Positions 49,772 to 59,203 are shown, counted from the first letter of the stretch. The stretch is DNA of 64,000 bases from Ensifer adhaerens (GCF_001270265.1 NZ_LGAP01000010.1:62001-126000), one strand, 5' to 3'. Program-made: numbers and translations. The notes: generated by a model not told the origin, from the sequence alone.

Positions 49772-50478
49772 GCCTCCTGCAAAAGGCATCCTTCCCGTCT
49801 CCCGCCTCAATCGTTCCGAATGCCGAGGGACTGGCGAAAATCTCGTTCATCGGCACGCGCGCCTTCCTGTTGGAAGCGCCTGGCCCCTTCGACCTGCCGA
49901 ATCAGCGACGCATCTGGGCGCTCTCCCGCGCGCTCGAGGCGCATGAACAGGTCGCCGAGATCGTTCCGGGCATGACGAACCTTCTGGTGATCCTCAAGGA
50001 GACCCCGGACGATCCAGACACGGTCATCCACCAGCTACAGGAGAAATGGCAGCGAGCGCAGGGTATCGATCTTGCCGGTCGGCACATCGAGATCGCCGTC
50101 ACCTATGGCGGCGAACATGCGACCGACCTGCCGGCGCTTTGCGAGCTCAGCGGCCTCAGCGACCGGGAAGTCGTGCGCATTCACCACGAAGGCACCTATC
50201 GCGTCTTCGCCCTCGGCAGTGCGCCGGGCTTCGGGTACCTGCATGGGCTAGATCCACGCATCCACATGCCGCGAAAGACCGTGCCCTCACTCAAGATGGC
50301 GCGTGGTTGCGTCACGATCGGCGGCATGCAGACCGGCGTTGCGGTGCTGACCGGCCCGAATGGATGGAATTCGATCGGCTTTGCCGAAGTCCAGATGTTC
50401 GATCCGCTGGCCGCCGCGCCAGCCGTGATGGCGCCGGGCGATACCGTGCGTTTCCGCCCCGAAAGGATCGAGTTGTGA
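49768..50478 (+). CDS. pxpB: 5-oxoprolinase subunit PxpB (KipI-like)
   Basis: 236 aa. Subunit of the bacterial ATP-dependent 5-oxoprolinase that opens pyroglutamate to glutamate. KipI-fold marks: PNAEGLAKISFIGTRAFLLE, EIVPGMTNLLVIL, then the conserved IAVTYGGEHATDLPALCELS, HHEGTYRVFALGSAPGFGYL, VTIGGMQTGVAVLTGPNGWN. The last is shared by all PxpB/KipI proteins. Overlaps pxpC by GTGA. Cytoplasmic. Confidence 0.94.
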   Translation: MSLLQKASFPSPASIVPNAEGLAKISFIGTRAFLLEAPGPFDLPNQRRIWALSRALEAHEQVAEIVPGMTNLLVILKETPDDPDTVIHQLQEKWQRAQGIDLAGRHIEIAVTYGGEHATDLPALCELSGLSDREVVRIHHEGTYRVFALGSAPGFGYLHGLDPRIHMPRKTVPSLKMARGCVTIGGMQTGVAVLTGPNGWNSIGFAEVQMFDPLAAAPAVMAPGDTVRFRPERIEL

Positions 50479-51467
50479 TCGAGATCGTCGAAACGGGCCC
50501 GCTGAACACTGTCCAGGATATGGGACGGCCGGGCTATCGCAATATCGGAGTAACCGCCTGCGGAGCAATGGATCCTCTGGCTCTGGAGATCGGCAACATT
50601 CTCCTCGGCAACCCCGAGGGCGCGGCCGTAATCGAGGTACAGACTTTCCCGTTCCGGCTGCTCTTTACCAAACGTGGCGCATTCGCCGTCACCGGTGCCG
50701 ATTGCCGGGCGAAGCTCGACGGTGTCGCCCTGGCGCCCTGGTGGGCCGGGGAAGCCGAGCCCGGTCAGGTGCTGGAGCTCTTCCCGCCGCTTCGCGATGC
50801 GCGGGCCTATGTGAGCCTGTCTGGCGGCGTGGACGTGGCGCCGGTGATGGGCTCGCGCAGCACGTCGCTGCGTGGAAGCTTCGGCGGGCTTGGTGGAAGG
50901 GTCCTTGCGGTCGGCGACAGCATCGCGACTGGTGCAGTCCAGCCTGCTGCCGTGCCAAAGGGCGGCTTCGGCGCCGTGCCGCCGGCGGTGGCTTTGAAGG
51001 ACGTGTTTCCCGTCGGCGAGAATGGCGAACTCGTCATTCGCGCTCTGCCCGCCGGCGAACATGACCTTTTCGGGGCCGACGCAGAGCGGTTCTGGAGCCA
51101 GCCGTGGAAGATCTCGGCACGCAGCGACCGCACCGGCTACCGCCTGAGCGGCGATCCGATCCATCCGGTGGAAGTGGTGGAGATGCGTTCGCACGGTGTG
51201 GTGCCCGGCGTCATACAGGTGCCTCCAGCCGGGGAACCGATCGTCCAGATGAGCGATGCCAACACGGCCGGAGGCTATCCGAAGATCGCAGGCATTATAG
51301 AGGCCGATCTCTGGCGGATGGGGCAGGCTCGCATCGGCTCGACGCTGCGCTTTGTGCCGGCCACGCATGCAGAGGCCAAGGGCATAGAGAAGGCGCTCGC
51401 CACCTATGTCGACGATATCAGGCAGACCGCGCGCCTGGTCGGCAAGGCGCTTGCCGCCATGGCATAG
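50475..51467 (+). CDS. pxpC: 5-oxoprolinase subunit PxpC (KipA/urea amidolyase-like)
   Basis: 330 aa from GTG 50475, coupled to the pxpB stop. It reads VIEIVETGPLNTVQDMGRPG, GAMDPLALEIGNILLGNP, AYVSLSGGVDVAPVMGSRST, and the C-terminal SHGVVPGVIQVPPAGEPIVQ and MSDANTAGGYPKIAGII. These are signature PxpC/KipA and urea-amidolyase C-terminal motifs. It forms the ATP-using complex with PxpA and PxpB. Confidence 0.95.
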   Translation: MIEIVETGPLNTVQDMGRPGYRNIGVTACGAMDPLALEIGNILLGNPEGAAVIEVQTFPFRLLFTKRGAFAVTGADCRAKLDGVALAPWWAGEAEPGQVLELFPPLRDARAYVSLSGGVDVAPVMGSRSTSLRGSFGGLGGRVLAVGDSIATGAVQPAAVPKGGFGAVPPAVALKDVFPVGENGELVIRALPAGEHDLFGADAERFWSQPWKISARSDRTGYRLSGDPIHPVEVVEMRSHGVVPGVIQVPPAGEPIVQMSDANTAGGYPKIAGIIEADLWRMGQARIGSTLRFVPATHAEAKGIEKALATYVDDIRQTARLVGKALAAMA

Positions 51468-51476
51468 GAGCAATTC

Positions 51477-52244
51477 ATGAAGGTGGATCTCAATTCCGAC
51501 ATGGGCGAGGGCTTCGGGCCCTATTCCCTCTGCGATGATGAGGCGATGATGGATGTCATCACCTCCGCCAACGTTGCCTGCGGCTTTCATGCCGGCGATC
51601 CGGAGACAATGGCAAGGATGGTGCGCCTGGCGCGGAAGAGGGGTGTCGATATCGGTGCGCATCCAGGCTTGCCGGACCGGCAAGGTTTCGGCCGCCGCGA
51701 ACTGCCCTTCGGACCTGACGAACTGCGCCAGCAGATGCTTTACCAGCTCGGCGCACTGATCGCGATCGCTCGTGCGGAAAGTGTGCGGGTCTCTCATGTC
51801 AGCTTCCACGCAGCAATGGGCAACATGGTCAATCGTGACCCCGCCTTGGCCGCCGCGATGATGGCCGCGATGCGCACCGTCGATCCAGACCTCATCGTCT
51901 TCGGCACGGCCGGCAGCATCATTGAACGCGCGGCGCTCGAGGCCGGGCTCAGGACGCTGCCCCTCTTCCTTGCGGACCGAGCCTACGACGCCGAAGGCAA
52001 GCTCGTGCCCCGTGGAAAGCCGGGCGCGCTCGTCAAGGAGGAGGCCCTGGTGCGCGCACGGGTGCGGCAGTTTCTGATCGAGGGGACCGTAACCGCCGTC
52101 GACGGGACCGTCATCCCCATGCGGGCTCGTTCCATCCTCGTTCACAGTGATACGCCGGGCTCGCTCGAGCTCGCCCGCACCGTCCGCAACGAAATCGAGA
52201 CGGCCGGCGGCGTGGTCACGCCCGTCTCCAAGCTTCTGGGCTGA
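51477..52244 (+). CDS. pxpA: 5-oxoprolinase subunit PxpA (LamB/YcsF family)
   Basis: 255 aa. MKVDLNSDMGEGFGPYSLCD, SANVACGFHAGDPETMARMV, GVDIGAHPGLPDRQGFGRRE and SFHAAMGNMVNRDPALAAAM show the LamB/YcsF TIM-like fold with its conserved Asp, His and Glu residues. The typical HVKPHGALYN is here the variant VSFHAAMGNM. That is a noticeable change from the usual KPHGALYN motif. Together with PxpB and PxpC it would hydrolyse 5-oxoproline, preventing build-up of this cyclised glutamate product. Confidence 0.92.
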   Translation: MKVDLNSDMGEGFGPYSLCDDEAMMDVITSANVACGFHAGDPETMARMVRLARKRGVDIGAHPGLPDRQGFGRRELPFGPDELRQQMLYQLGALIAIARAESVRVSHVSFHAAMGNMVNRDPALAAAMMAAMRTVDPDLIVFGTAGSIIERAALEAGLRTLPLFLADRAYDAEGKLVPRGKPGALVKEEALVRARVRQFLIEGTVTAVDGTVIPMRARSILVHSDTPGSLELARTVRNEIETAGGVVTPVSKLLG

Positions 52245-52267
52245 GCCCTCGCACACCGCAAAACCTT

Positions 52268-53497
52268 ATGTCCGTCCTATCGAAAGCAACGATCATGCCC
52301 GCTATTGCCGACCGCCTGAAGAACGTTTCCGTTTCCGCTTCTGCTGCCATGAGCCAGCGTGCCCGCGACCTTGCGGCGAACGGCGTCAAGGTGATCAGTC
52401 TCTCCTCGGGCGAGCCCGATTTCCCGACGCCCGCAAACGCCGTTGAGGCGGCCCATGCCGCAGCTCTTGCCGGCGATACGAAGTATCCGCCGCTCGATGG
52501 AACGCCGGCCCTCAGGCAGGCCATTGCCCGCAAGTTCAAGCGGGATAACAATCTCGATTACGATCTCACCGAGATCGTCGTGGCCGGCGGCGGCAAGCAG
52601 ATCATCTTCAATGCTGTCCTCGCCACCTGCAACCCCGGCGACGAGGTGGTCATCCCTTCGCCTTCCTGGATCAGCTATGCGGATATCGTGAAATTCGCCG
52701 GCGCAGCGCCGGTTCCCGTCGATTGCCCGCAACAGAACGGTTTCAAACTGAGAGCCGAGGACCTCGATGCCGCCATAACACCCCGCACCAAATGGCTCTT
52801 CCTGAACTTCCCAAACAACCCGACCGGCGCGGCCTGCTCGCGCGCCGAGATGAAGGCGATTGCCGAGGTGATGCTCAAGCATCCGGATGTCTGGATCATG
52901 ACCGACGACATGTACGAGCACCTGATTTATGACGACTTCGAGTTCTGCACGATTGCCGAGGTCGAGCCGCGCCTTAGGGATCGCGTGCTGACGGTCAACG
53001 GTGCATCGAAGGCTTATGCGATGACCGGCTGGCGCCTTGGCTTCTGCGGCGGCCCGAAGGACCTGATCAAGGCGATCAGCAACGTCAATGGTCAGAACAG
53101 CGGGGGCACGTCGACGATCACGCAGGCCGCAGTTGCCGCCGTGCTGGACGGTCCGCAGAAGATCCTCAAAGAGCGGGCGGCGATCTACAGAAAGCGGCGT
53201 GACTTCGTGGTTGAGCGGCTGAGCGCGATCGCAGGGATCCGCTGCCATAAGCCTGAAGGCGCCTTCTACGTTTTCCCAAACATTGCTGAGCTCATCGGCC
53301 GGACCAGCAAAAAGGGTCGCAGGATCGAGAACGACACGGATTTCGTGTTGGCGCTGCTCGACGAGCATCATGTCACGACCGTGCAAGGTGCGGCCTACGG
53401 CATGAGCCCGTTCTTCCGCATTTCCTATGCCACCAGCATTGAACAGCTGAATGAGGCCTGCGGCCGCATCGCCGAATTCTGCGCCGGTCTGCGGTAA
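52268..53497 (+). CDS. Class I/II pyridoxal-phosphate aminotransferase (AspC-like)
   Basis: 409 aa from ATG 52268; an ATG at 52295 (MPAIADRLKNVSVSASAAMS) is equally plausible. PLP features: VISLSSGEPDFPTPANAVEA, FLNFPNNPTGAACSRAEM, DDMYEHLIYD, and Lys in VNGASKAYAMTGWRLGF. Arg of the substrate carboxylate clamp is in SPFFRISYA. This is the aspartate/aromatic aminotransferase Igamma branch. In context it may use glutamate made by 5-oxoprolinase. Ends 4 bp before the convergent LysR gene. Confidence 0.92.
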   Translation: MSVLSKATIMPAIADRLKNVSVSASAAMSQRARDLAANGVKVISLSSGEPDFPTPANAVEAAHAAALAGDTKYPPLDGTPALRQAIARKFKRDNNLDYDLTEIVVAGGGKQIIFNAVLATCNPGDEVVIPSPSWISYADIVKFAGAAPVPVDCPQQNGFKLRAEDLDAAITPRTKWLFLNFPNNPTGAACSRAEMKAIAEVMLKHPDVWIMTDDMYEHLIYDDFEFCTIAEVEPRLRDRVLTVNGASKAYAMTGWRLGFCGGPKDLIKAISNVNGQNSGGTSTITQAAVAAVLDGPQKILKERAAIYRKRRDFVVERLSAIAGIRCHKPEGAFYVFPNIAELIGRTSKKGRRIENDTDFVLALLDEHHVTTVQGAAYGMSPFFRISYATSIEQLNEACGRIAEFCAGLR

Positions 53498-53501
53498 GCG
53501 C

Positions 53502-54407
53502 TTAGCTCTTGAGGCGGGCGGTGAGTTCCATAAGGATCGATCTCACCGCCAGTGCCGGCTCCGATAATTCGCTCTGATCGGAAACGCAGAGCGATAAGGT
53601 CTCTTCGATCTTCGGCGTGACCATACGCGAGACCAGAGGCTCGGAGGACTCCGCGATGATCCGTTCGGCGATAGCGCGTGGCATGATCGTCGCGCCCACC
53701 CCGCCGCTGACCGCGCGCGCGAGTGTACGGACGATTTCGACCTCGGCCACGACATTCAGCGAGAAGCGGGCGCGCGTGAAGGCAAGGTCGATTGCCCGGC
53801 GCACGAAATTGTAGGGCGGCGGCAGGAGGAGCGGAACGTCGTTGAGCGCGCTCAACGCCAGCGGCGCGTCACCCGGTTCGACGCCGAAATCTCGGTGCGC
53901 CACGAGATGAAATTCTTCCACGAAGACAGGCTCGAACCGCACGCCCTTGATGGGGCCCGTGCCATGGATCAGCGCCATTTCCAGCCGACCGTTCATGATC
54001 ATCTGGCTGTAGGTCTGGCCAACACTTTCCGTAAGATGCAGCAAGATACCGGGATGCCGCTTGCGGGTTTCCGTCAACAGGTCGACGGAGAGCGTTGCAG
54101 CACTCGAAAAGGGCACGAGACCAACCGAGACGCGCCCGACAAGCGTGTCGCCGGCTGCCTTTACGTCCGCCTGTGCCTGGTCCATCTGGCGCAGGATGAT
54201 CTGAGCATGACGATAGACGGCCTTGCCAGCCTCCGTCATCGAGACCCCCTGCTGGCTGCGGATCAGAAGCTTCTGCCGGAAATGATCCTCCAGCGCAGCA
54301 AGCTGCTGGCTGAGGGCTGGCTGGGCGATGTGGAGCACGTCAGCGGCGCGCGTGATGCTGCCGGTGTCGACGATGACGATGAAGGATTTGAGACGCCTGA
54401 TATCCAT
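53502..54407 (-). CDS. LysR-family regulator (CynR/NAC-like)
   Basis: 301 aa from ATG 54405-54407 (MDIRRLKSFIVIVDTGSITR). HTH AADVLHIAQPALSQQLAALE is canonical; the effector domain includes GRVSVGLVPFSSAATLSVDL. The DIRRLKSFIVIVDTGSITRA form is close to nitrogen-assimilation-type LysR proteins. It diverges from the SDR/transporter operon starting at 54556 and converges on the aminotransferase, so it could control either side. Confidence 0.92.
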   Translation of the reverse strand: MDIRRLKSFIVIVDTGSITRAADVLHIAQPALSQQLAALEDHFRQKLLIRSQQGVSMTEAGKAVYRHAQIILRQMDQAQADVKAAGDTLVGRVSVGLVPFSSAATLSVDLLTETRKRHPGILLHLTESVGQTYSQMIMNGRLEMALIHGTGPIKGVRFEPVFVEEFHLVAHRDFGVEPGDAPLALSALNDVPLLLPPPYNFVRRAIDLAFTRARFSLNVVAEVEIVRTLARAVSGGVGATIMPRAIAERIIAESSEPLVSRMVTPKIEETLSLCVSDQSELSEPALAVRSILMELTARLKS

Positions 54408-54555
54408 ATGCCCTGCCTGCCTGTTCGGCCCGCATGTTACAGGGCAGCGGGCTCGCCGCAAGTCCATAAGCCTTCCTTATCCATCCAGATTCAAACGGTC
54501 TTATCCAGAGCCGGAAAGCTTCGCTACTCTCTCTTTCAACAACAGGGGAACTACA

Positions 54556-55323
54556 ATGTCCTTTTCCGATTACAGAACCGCGCTCGTGACGGGCGCATCC
54601 TCCGGGATCGGTGCTGCGGTCGTCGAGCGGCTCCGCCGCGAGGGCCTCGAAGTGCATGCGGTCGCCCGCAGCATCGATGCGCTCAAGGCACTCGCAGAGC
54701 GTACAGGCTGCATTCCCCACGCTATCGACGTGACGGACCGTGCCGCCTTGGCAAAGCTTGCCGGTGAAGTGGAATTCGACATTCTGGTGAACAATGCCGG
54801 CGTCGACCGGCCGAAGAAGTTCCTCGAGGCGGAGGATGGCGACATTGATCTCCTCGTCGATGTCAACCTGCGCGCCGTCCTCCATCTCTGCCGGCTGATC
54901 GTGCCTGGCATGGCTGCGCGCGACCGCGGCCATGTCATCAACATCTCCTCGATTGCCGGCAACTACAATTTCGGTGGCAACTCCACCTATCACGCCACCA
55001 AGGCTGGCGTCAGCATGCTGTCAAACCAGCTGCGCATCGACACGTTCGGCAAGCGCGTGCGTGTGACGGAGATCTGCCCGGGCCGGGTCGCGACGGATAT
55101 CTTCGCTCACGTTCACGGCGACGATCCGTCGATCCGAGAGCGCTTCATCGACGGTTTCGAGTTGCCCCAGGCATCTGATATCGCCGACGCCATCGCCTAT
55201 GCGATCGCCGCGCCTATAGCCGTGAATATCGGGCATATGGAGATTACGCCGACACTTCAGGTCATGGGTGGTCTCCAGACGGCGCGGCCGCAAGCCACCG
55301 GCTCCGGCGAACCAAAGGAGTGA
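54556..55323 (+). CDS. Short-chain dehydrogenase/reductase (YdfG-like)
   Basis: 255 aa from ATG 54556 preceded by AGGGGAA. TGASSGIGAAVVERLRREG is the NAD(P)-binding motif, NNAGVDRPKKFLE follows, and the catalytic set is Ser in INISSIAGNYNFGGNS with Tyr and Lys in YHATKAG. The ICPGRVATDIFAHVHGD and substrate loop resemble L-allo-threonine/serine 3-dehydrogenases (YdfG). It leads an operon with a polar amino acid transporter (stop overlaps the next start), so a hydroxy-amino-acid substrate is reasonable but unproven. Confidence 0.88.
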   Translation: MSFSDYRTALVTGASSGIGAAVVERLRREGLEVHAVARSIDALKALAERTGCIPHAIDVTDRAALAKLAGEVEFDILVNNAGVDRPKKFLEAEDGDIDLLVDVNLRAVLHLCRLIVPGMAARDRGHVINISSIAGNYNFGGNSTYHATKAGVSMLSNQLRIDTFGKRVRVTEICPGRVATDIFAHVHGDDPSIRERFIDGFELPQASDIADAIAYAIAAPIAVNIGHMEITPTLQVMGGLQTARPQATGSGEPKE

Positions 55324-56036
55324 CCGCCGTGAAGGGCTTCGATCTCGCCGTGATTTTGGGCAACCCGGAATACGTGGCCATGCTTGTGCATGGCATTGAG
55401 ATGACGTTCATCATCGCCATTTTCTCATGGCTGCTGGCGATGAGCCTCGCGGTTTTGTTGCTTGCGGTGCGCTTTTCGCCTGGTCGGATCGGCAACGCCG
55501 CCGTTGCGGCCTACGTCTCCTACCACCGCAATGTACCCACTCTCGTACAGCTTATGCTCTGGTACTTCGGTATCTACACGATCCTTCCATCGGGAGTGTC
55601 TGACTGGCTTTCCGCGCACTCGGCGGAAATGATCTTCGCAGTTCTCGGCCTCGGCCTTTGTCAGGCGGCCTATTTCAGCGAAGACCTTCGCTCTGGCCTG
55701 CGCTCGGTGAGCCCCGGCCAGATGGAAGCAGCGCGCGCTTTGGGGCACGGCTATGTCTCCGCCATGCGCTTCGTTCTCATCCCGCAGGGCGTGCGCAATG
55801 CCTTGCCCGCGCTTGTCAACCACAGTGTTTCGCTCTTCAAGAACAGCAGTCTTGCCATCGTGATCGGCGCGCCGGAGCTCAGCCATGCCGTCAAGGAAAT
55901 CGAGAACCTCAGTTTCCGGACCTTCGAGATCTACCTGATCGGGACGATCCTCTATCTCTTCTTCTCCCTGATGATCATGGCCGCTGGCGCCTATCTCACG
56001 TGGCGTGCTGATCCGGCGAATGGAGCCAGACGATGA
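55320..56036 (+). CDS. Polar amino acid ABC transporter permease, first
   Basis: 238 aa; GTG at 55320 overlaps the SDR stop, a second GTG at 55329 is possible. HisM/GlnP-type permease: MLVHGIEMTFIIAIFSWLLA, YRNVPTLVQLMLWYFG-like YHRNVPTLVQLMLWYF, EAA loop EAARALGHGYVSAMRFVLIP and NSSLAIVIGAPELS. About five helices. ATGA overlap with the second permease. Confidence 0.94.
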   Translation: MTAVKGFDLAVILGNPEYVAMLVHGIEMTFIIAIFSWLLAMSLAVLLLAVRFSPGRIGNAAVAAYVSYHRNVPTLVQLMLWYFGIYTILPSGVSDWLSAHSAEMIFAVLGLGLCQAAYFSEDLRSGLRSVSPGQMEAARALGHGYVSAMRFVLIPQGVRNALPALVNHSVSLFKNSSLAIVIGAPELSHAVKEIENLSFRTFEIYLIGTILYLFFSLMIMAAGAYLTWRADPANGARR

Positions 56037-56797
56037 TCCACGACCTGATCGCCATCATCGACGAATATTGGCTGCTGCTCCTCATCGGACAATACCCGAA
56101 CGGTCCGCTGGGCGGCCTTGCAAATACGCTGATACTGTCGGCACTCAGCATCGTGCTCGCCTTTCCGTTCGCCATTCTTCTCGCCTTCGGGCGCCTTTCC
56201 AAGTACCGGGTTCTGCGCTGGCCGGTGACGGTGTTGGTCTATGTTACGCGCGGCGTGCCGCTCTTGATGCTCGTGCTCTGGAGCTATTTCCTCGTGCCGC
56301 TGCTAACCGGCGCCGACGTGCCAAGCTTCCTGACCATGCTGACGACCTTGGTCGTCTATCAGGGCGCTTTCCTGAGCGAGATCATCCGTGCCGGCATCGT
56401 CGCGTTGGGGCAGGGGCAGATGGATGCGGCTCGCGCGCTCGGTCACAGCTATTTCAGCGCGATGCGCTACGTGATCCTGCCGCAGGCGCTCTACAACATG
56501 ATCCCCAGCATGTTGTCGACCTTCGTCGCGACCATCAAGGACACGACGCTCGGCTATGTCATCAACGTGCCGGACCTCACATTCGCTGCCAGCCAGGTCA
56601 ATAATCAGCTCCTCACGCAGCCCTTCCAGGTCTTCCTCATCTTGGCGCTGACCTACTACGTGATCTGCTGGTCGCTCACCTGGCTCACCAATGTTGTCGA
56701 GCGGCGAATCACGCGCCGGCGCGCCGGCCTGATTGCCCCGAAACGCCGTGGGCAGTTCCAGACTTCCCTGACACCGAACGCCACGGAGCAGCCATGA
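56033..56797 (+). CDS. Polar amino acid ABC transporter permease, second
   Basis: 254 aa. [20 protein letters not shown] and [20 protein letters not shown] are the family N-terminal helices; the EAA loop is [40 protein letters not shown] follows. It forms a heterodimer with the previous permease. Overlaps the ATPase start (ATGA at 56794). Confidence 0.94.
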   Translation: MIHDLIAIIDEYWLLLLIGQYPNGPLGGLANTLILSALSIVLAFPFAILLAFGRLSKYRVLRWPVTVLVYVTRGVPLLMLVLWSYFLVPLLTGADVPSFLTMLTTLVVYQGAFLSEIIRAGIVALGQGQMDAARALGHSYFSAMRYVILPQALYNMIPSMLSTFVATIKDTTLGYVINVPDLTFAASQVNNQLLTQPFQVFLILALTYYVICWSLTWLTNVVERRITRRRAGLIAPKRRGQFQTSLTPNATEQP

Positions 56798-57561
56798 CCG
56801 CTTCAATATCCTCCTTTGCGAAGGATCAGACGATCCGCCTCGCCGATGTCCGCAAGAGCTATGGCGACTATGACGTATTGAAAGGAATCGACGCGACGGT
56901 GGCGCGCGGCGAAGTGGTCGTCATCTGCGGCCCCTCCGGCTCGGGAAAGTCGACCTTGATCCGCACCGTGAACCGGCTTGAGGAGATCAACAGTGGTTCG
57001 ATCTTTTTCGAAGGGCAGGATGTTCACGCGCAGATGAGCGGGCGAGAACTCAACCGCCTGCGTAGCCGCATCGGCTTCGTGTTCCAGAGCTTCAATCTCT
57101 TCCCGCACCTCTCCGCGGTGGACAATGTCGCGATGTCCCCGATCCGGGTGAAGGGTGTGGCGCCGGCGGAGGCCCACGAGAAGGCGCTGAAGCTGCTCGA
57201 CCGTGTCGGCCTTCGCGAAAAGGCAAACTCCTATCCGGGCCAATTGTCCGGCGGACAGCAGCAACGCGTGGCGATCGCTCGCGCGCTCGCCATGGAGCCG
57301 CCCGTGATGTTGTTCGATGAACCGACCAGCGCGCTCGACCCGGAAATGGTCGGTGAAGTGCTGAACGTCATGAAGTCCCTGGCCGCCGAAGGCATGACCA
57401 TGATGTGCGTCACGCACGAAATGGGCTTCGCCCGTGATGTCGCCGACCGCATCTGGTTCATCGACGCAGGTCAGATCATCGAGACCGCGACGCCTGAGGA
57501 GTTCTTCAAAAACCCCAGGCATCCGCGTGCGCAGCGGTTTCTCGCTGACCTGCGCCACTAG
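56794..57561 (+). CDS. Polar amino acid ABC transporter ATP-binding protein (GlnQ-like)
   Basis: 255 aa. Walker [22 protein letters not shown]-loop [18 protein letters not shown], signature [17 protein letters not shown], Walker [41 protein letters not shown]. Highly typical of GlnQ/HisP proteins. Next gene is the binding protein, 30 bp downstream. Confidence 0.96.
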   Translation: MTASISSFAKDQTIRLADVRKSYGDYDVLKGIDATVARGEVVVICGPSGSGKSTLIRTVNRLEEINSGSIFFEGQDVHAQMSGRELNRLRSRIGFVFQSFNLFPHLSAVDNVAMSPIRVKGVAPAEAHEKALKLLDRVGLREKANSYPGQLSGGQQQRVAIARALAMEPPVMLFDEPTSALDPEMVGEVLNVMKSLAAEGMTMMCVTHEMGFARDVADRIWFIDAGQIIETATPEEFFKNPRHPRAQRFLADLRH

Positions 57562-57591
57562 AACAAGCAAAACCAACGAAGGAGAACAGCC

Positions 57592-58428
57592 ATGAAGTGC
57601 AGCCAACTTATCCTCGGAATGACCGTTGCGGCGGTAGCGCTCGCGGGACCGGCCAAGGCCGATCAGCTCGGTGACATCATCGCAAACAAGACGTTGCGGT
57701 GCGCGACCTTTGCGGATGTGCCGCCTTTTGCTGCTCCGGATTCCAAGACCCGTGAAATGGTCGGCTTCGATGTCGATCTTTGCGGCGCAATCGCCCGCGA
57801 ACTCGGCGTGAAGGCAGAGATCAAGCCGGTTTCGGTGGAAGCCCGCGTGCCGGAGGTGAAGCTCGGCCGTGTCGACATCACCGTCGCCAACCTTGCCTAT
57901 ACTCAAAGCCGTGCCGAACAGATCCAGTTCAGCGATCCCTACTATCTGGCCAAGGAAATGCTGATCGTGCCGGCAGACGATGCGGGCAAGGCAAAGACTG
58001 ACTATGTCGGCAAGCGCCTTGCCTCCACCAAGGGCTCGACCTCCGAAATGTCGATCAAGCTCAATAAGTCCGATCCGTTGACTTTCCAGGATACGGCTTC
58101 GGCCTATCTCGCCGTGCAGCAGGGCAAGGCGCGCGGCATGGTCGCCAACACGATGACGACCACCAAGCTGGTCAACGAATCGAAGACCCGTGGCAAGGAA
58201 ATGCGCATGATCCCGGAGCCCATGCTGTTCCAGCCGATCGGCATCGGCATGGCGAAGGATCAGCCGGCGCTGACGACCAAGATCAACGAGGTGCTGCGCA
58301 AGCTCGATGATAGCGGCGAGCTCAACCAGATCTGGGACAAGTGGCTTGGCCCGAACACCGAATACAAGATGGCTCGCACCGACAAGGTTGCACCGCTGTC
58401 TGAGTTGAAGTTCGACCCGATCCCCTGA
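57592..58428 (+). CDS. Polar amino acid ABC substrate-binding protein (SBP_bac_3)
   Basis: 278 aa. Signal peptide MKCSQLILGMTVAAVALAGP with cleavage after AKA. Mature protein: TLRCATFADVPPFAAPDSKT, MVGFDVDLCGAIARELGVKA, VDITVANLAYTQSRAEQIQF. The usual binding residues (Arg in SRAEQ, Asp and others) are conserved. Cognate ligand is unknown; neighbours include an SDR and sugar-acid enzymes, so acids other than amino acids should also be considered. Confidence 0.93.
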   Translation: MKCSQLILGMTVAAVALAGPAKADQLGDIIANKTLRCATFADVPPFAAPDSKTREMVGFDVDLCGAIARELGVKAEIKPVSVEARVPEVKLGRVDITVANLAYTQSRAEQIQFSDPYYLAKEMLIVPADDAGKAKTDYVGKRLASTKGSTSEMSIKLNKSDPLTFQDTASAYLAVQQGKARGMVANTMTTTKLVNESKTRGKEMRMIPEPMLFQPIGIGMAKDQPALTTKINEVLRKLDDSGELNQIWDKWLGPNTEYKMARTDKVAPLSELKFDPIP

Positions 58429-58435
58429 TTAGGTC

Positions 58436-58507
58436 GGGTCGCGTGTAAGCGACCCCCTGTTTCCGAAATGTCTTGAACAACGCAAACGGCGGGCTTCTCG
58501 CCCGCCG
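58436..58507 (+). terminator. Two hairpins between the binding-protein and RraA-like genes
   Basis: GGGTCGC-N6-GCGACCC at 58436-58455 and CGGCGGGC-TTCTC-GCCCGCCG at 58487-58507. Neither has a T-run. They probably protect the mRNA of the transporter genes or attenuate the following genes; the second lies close to the next ribosome site. Confidence 0.45.
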
Positions 58508-58528
58508 CGACCACCTGTGGGAAAAATC

Positions 58529-59203
58529 ATGACGCATATCAAGAAAATGCCCGTTCGCCCGAGTGCCGCCGAAGTGGAAGCGGTGGCCAAGTTTTCGCCG
58601 GCAACGATCCATGAGGCGCAGGGGCGCCGGGGAGCATTGTCCTCCCGCATCAAGCCTGTCGACTACCGCATGAAGCTCTGCGGTCCGGCCTTCACGGTTC
58701 GTTGCGCCCCCCGCGACAACATCATGCTGCAGCTTGCAATCAACTACGCTCAGCCCGGCGACATCATCGTCGTTTCGGCCGGCGAGTATGAGGAGGCCGG
58801 CTCGTTTGGCGACGTCCTCGCCAATGCCTGCCTTGCCAAGGGAATTGGCGGACTTGTGACGGACAGCGGCGTGCGCGACACCCTGCAATTGCGAGAGCTG
58901 GGCTTCCCGGTGTTCTCGCTCAGCGTCTGCATCAAGGGGACGGTCAAGGAAACCCTGACCTCCACCAACGATCCGATTGTCATCGGCGGGGAGCTCGTCC
59001 ACCCCGGCGACATCATCGTCGGCGACGCCGACGGCCTGGTCGTCGTGCGGCGGGGAGAAGCCTTTGAAGTCGCGAAGCTGTCGCAAGCGCGCGAAGAGGC
59101 CGAAGCCGAGTACATTGCGGCATACAAGGCTGGAAAATCGGTCATCGAAGTCAGCAAGCTTGAGCCGGTGCTGAAGGCAAAAGGGCTCGTGGTCGAAGGC
59201 TGA
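58529..59203 (+). CDS. RraA-like protein / HMG-CHA aldolase family
   Basis: About 224 aa from ATG 58529 (MTHIKKMPVRPSAAEVEAVA); a GTG four codons upstream is possible. The RraA-fold marks are SPATIHEAQGRRGALSSRIK, RCAPRDNIMLQLAINYAQPG, GSFGDVLANACLAKGIGGLV and TDSGVRDTLQLRELGFPVFS. The Arg-Asp pair in GVRD, which binds substrate and metal in 4-carboxy-4-hydroxy-2-oxoadipate aldolases (LigK/GalC), is kept. This suggests a metal-dependent aldolase or oxaloacetate decarboxylase rather than the RNase E inhibitor. Precedes the sugar-acid genes. Confidence 0.82.
   Translation: MTHIKKMPVRPSAAEVEAVAKFSPATIHEAQGRRGALSSRIKPVDYRMKLCGPAFTVRCAPRDNIMLQLAINYAQPGDIIVVSAGEYEEAGSFGDVLANACLAKGIGGLVTDSGVRDTLQLRELGFPVFSLSVCIKGTVKETLTSTNDPIVIGGELVHPGDIIVGDADGLVVVRRGEAFEVAKLSQAREEAEAEYIAAYKAGKSVIEVSKLEPVLKAKGLVVEG

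Noticed and set aside
50196-52256. 686-codon minus-strand ORF over the pxp genes
   Set aside because: High-GC antisense frame of pxpB/C/A; contains no recognisable domain.
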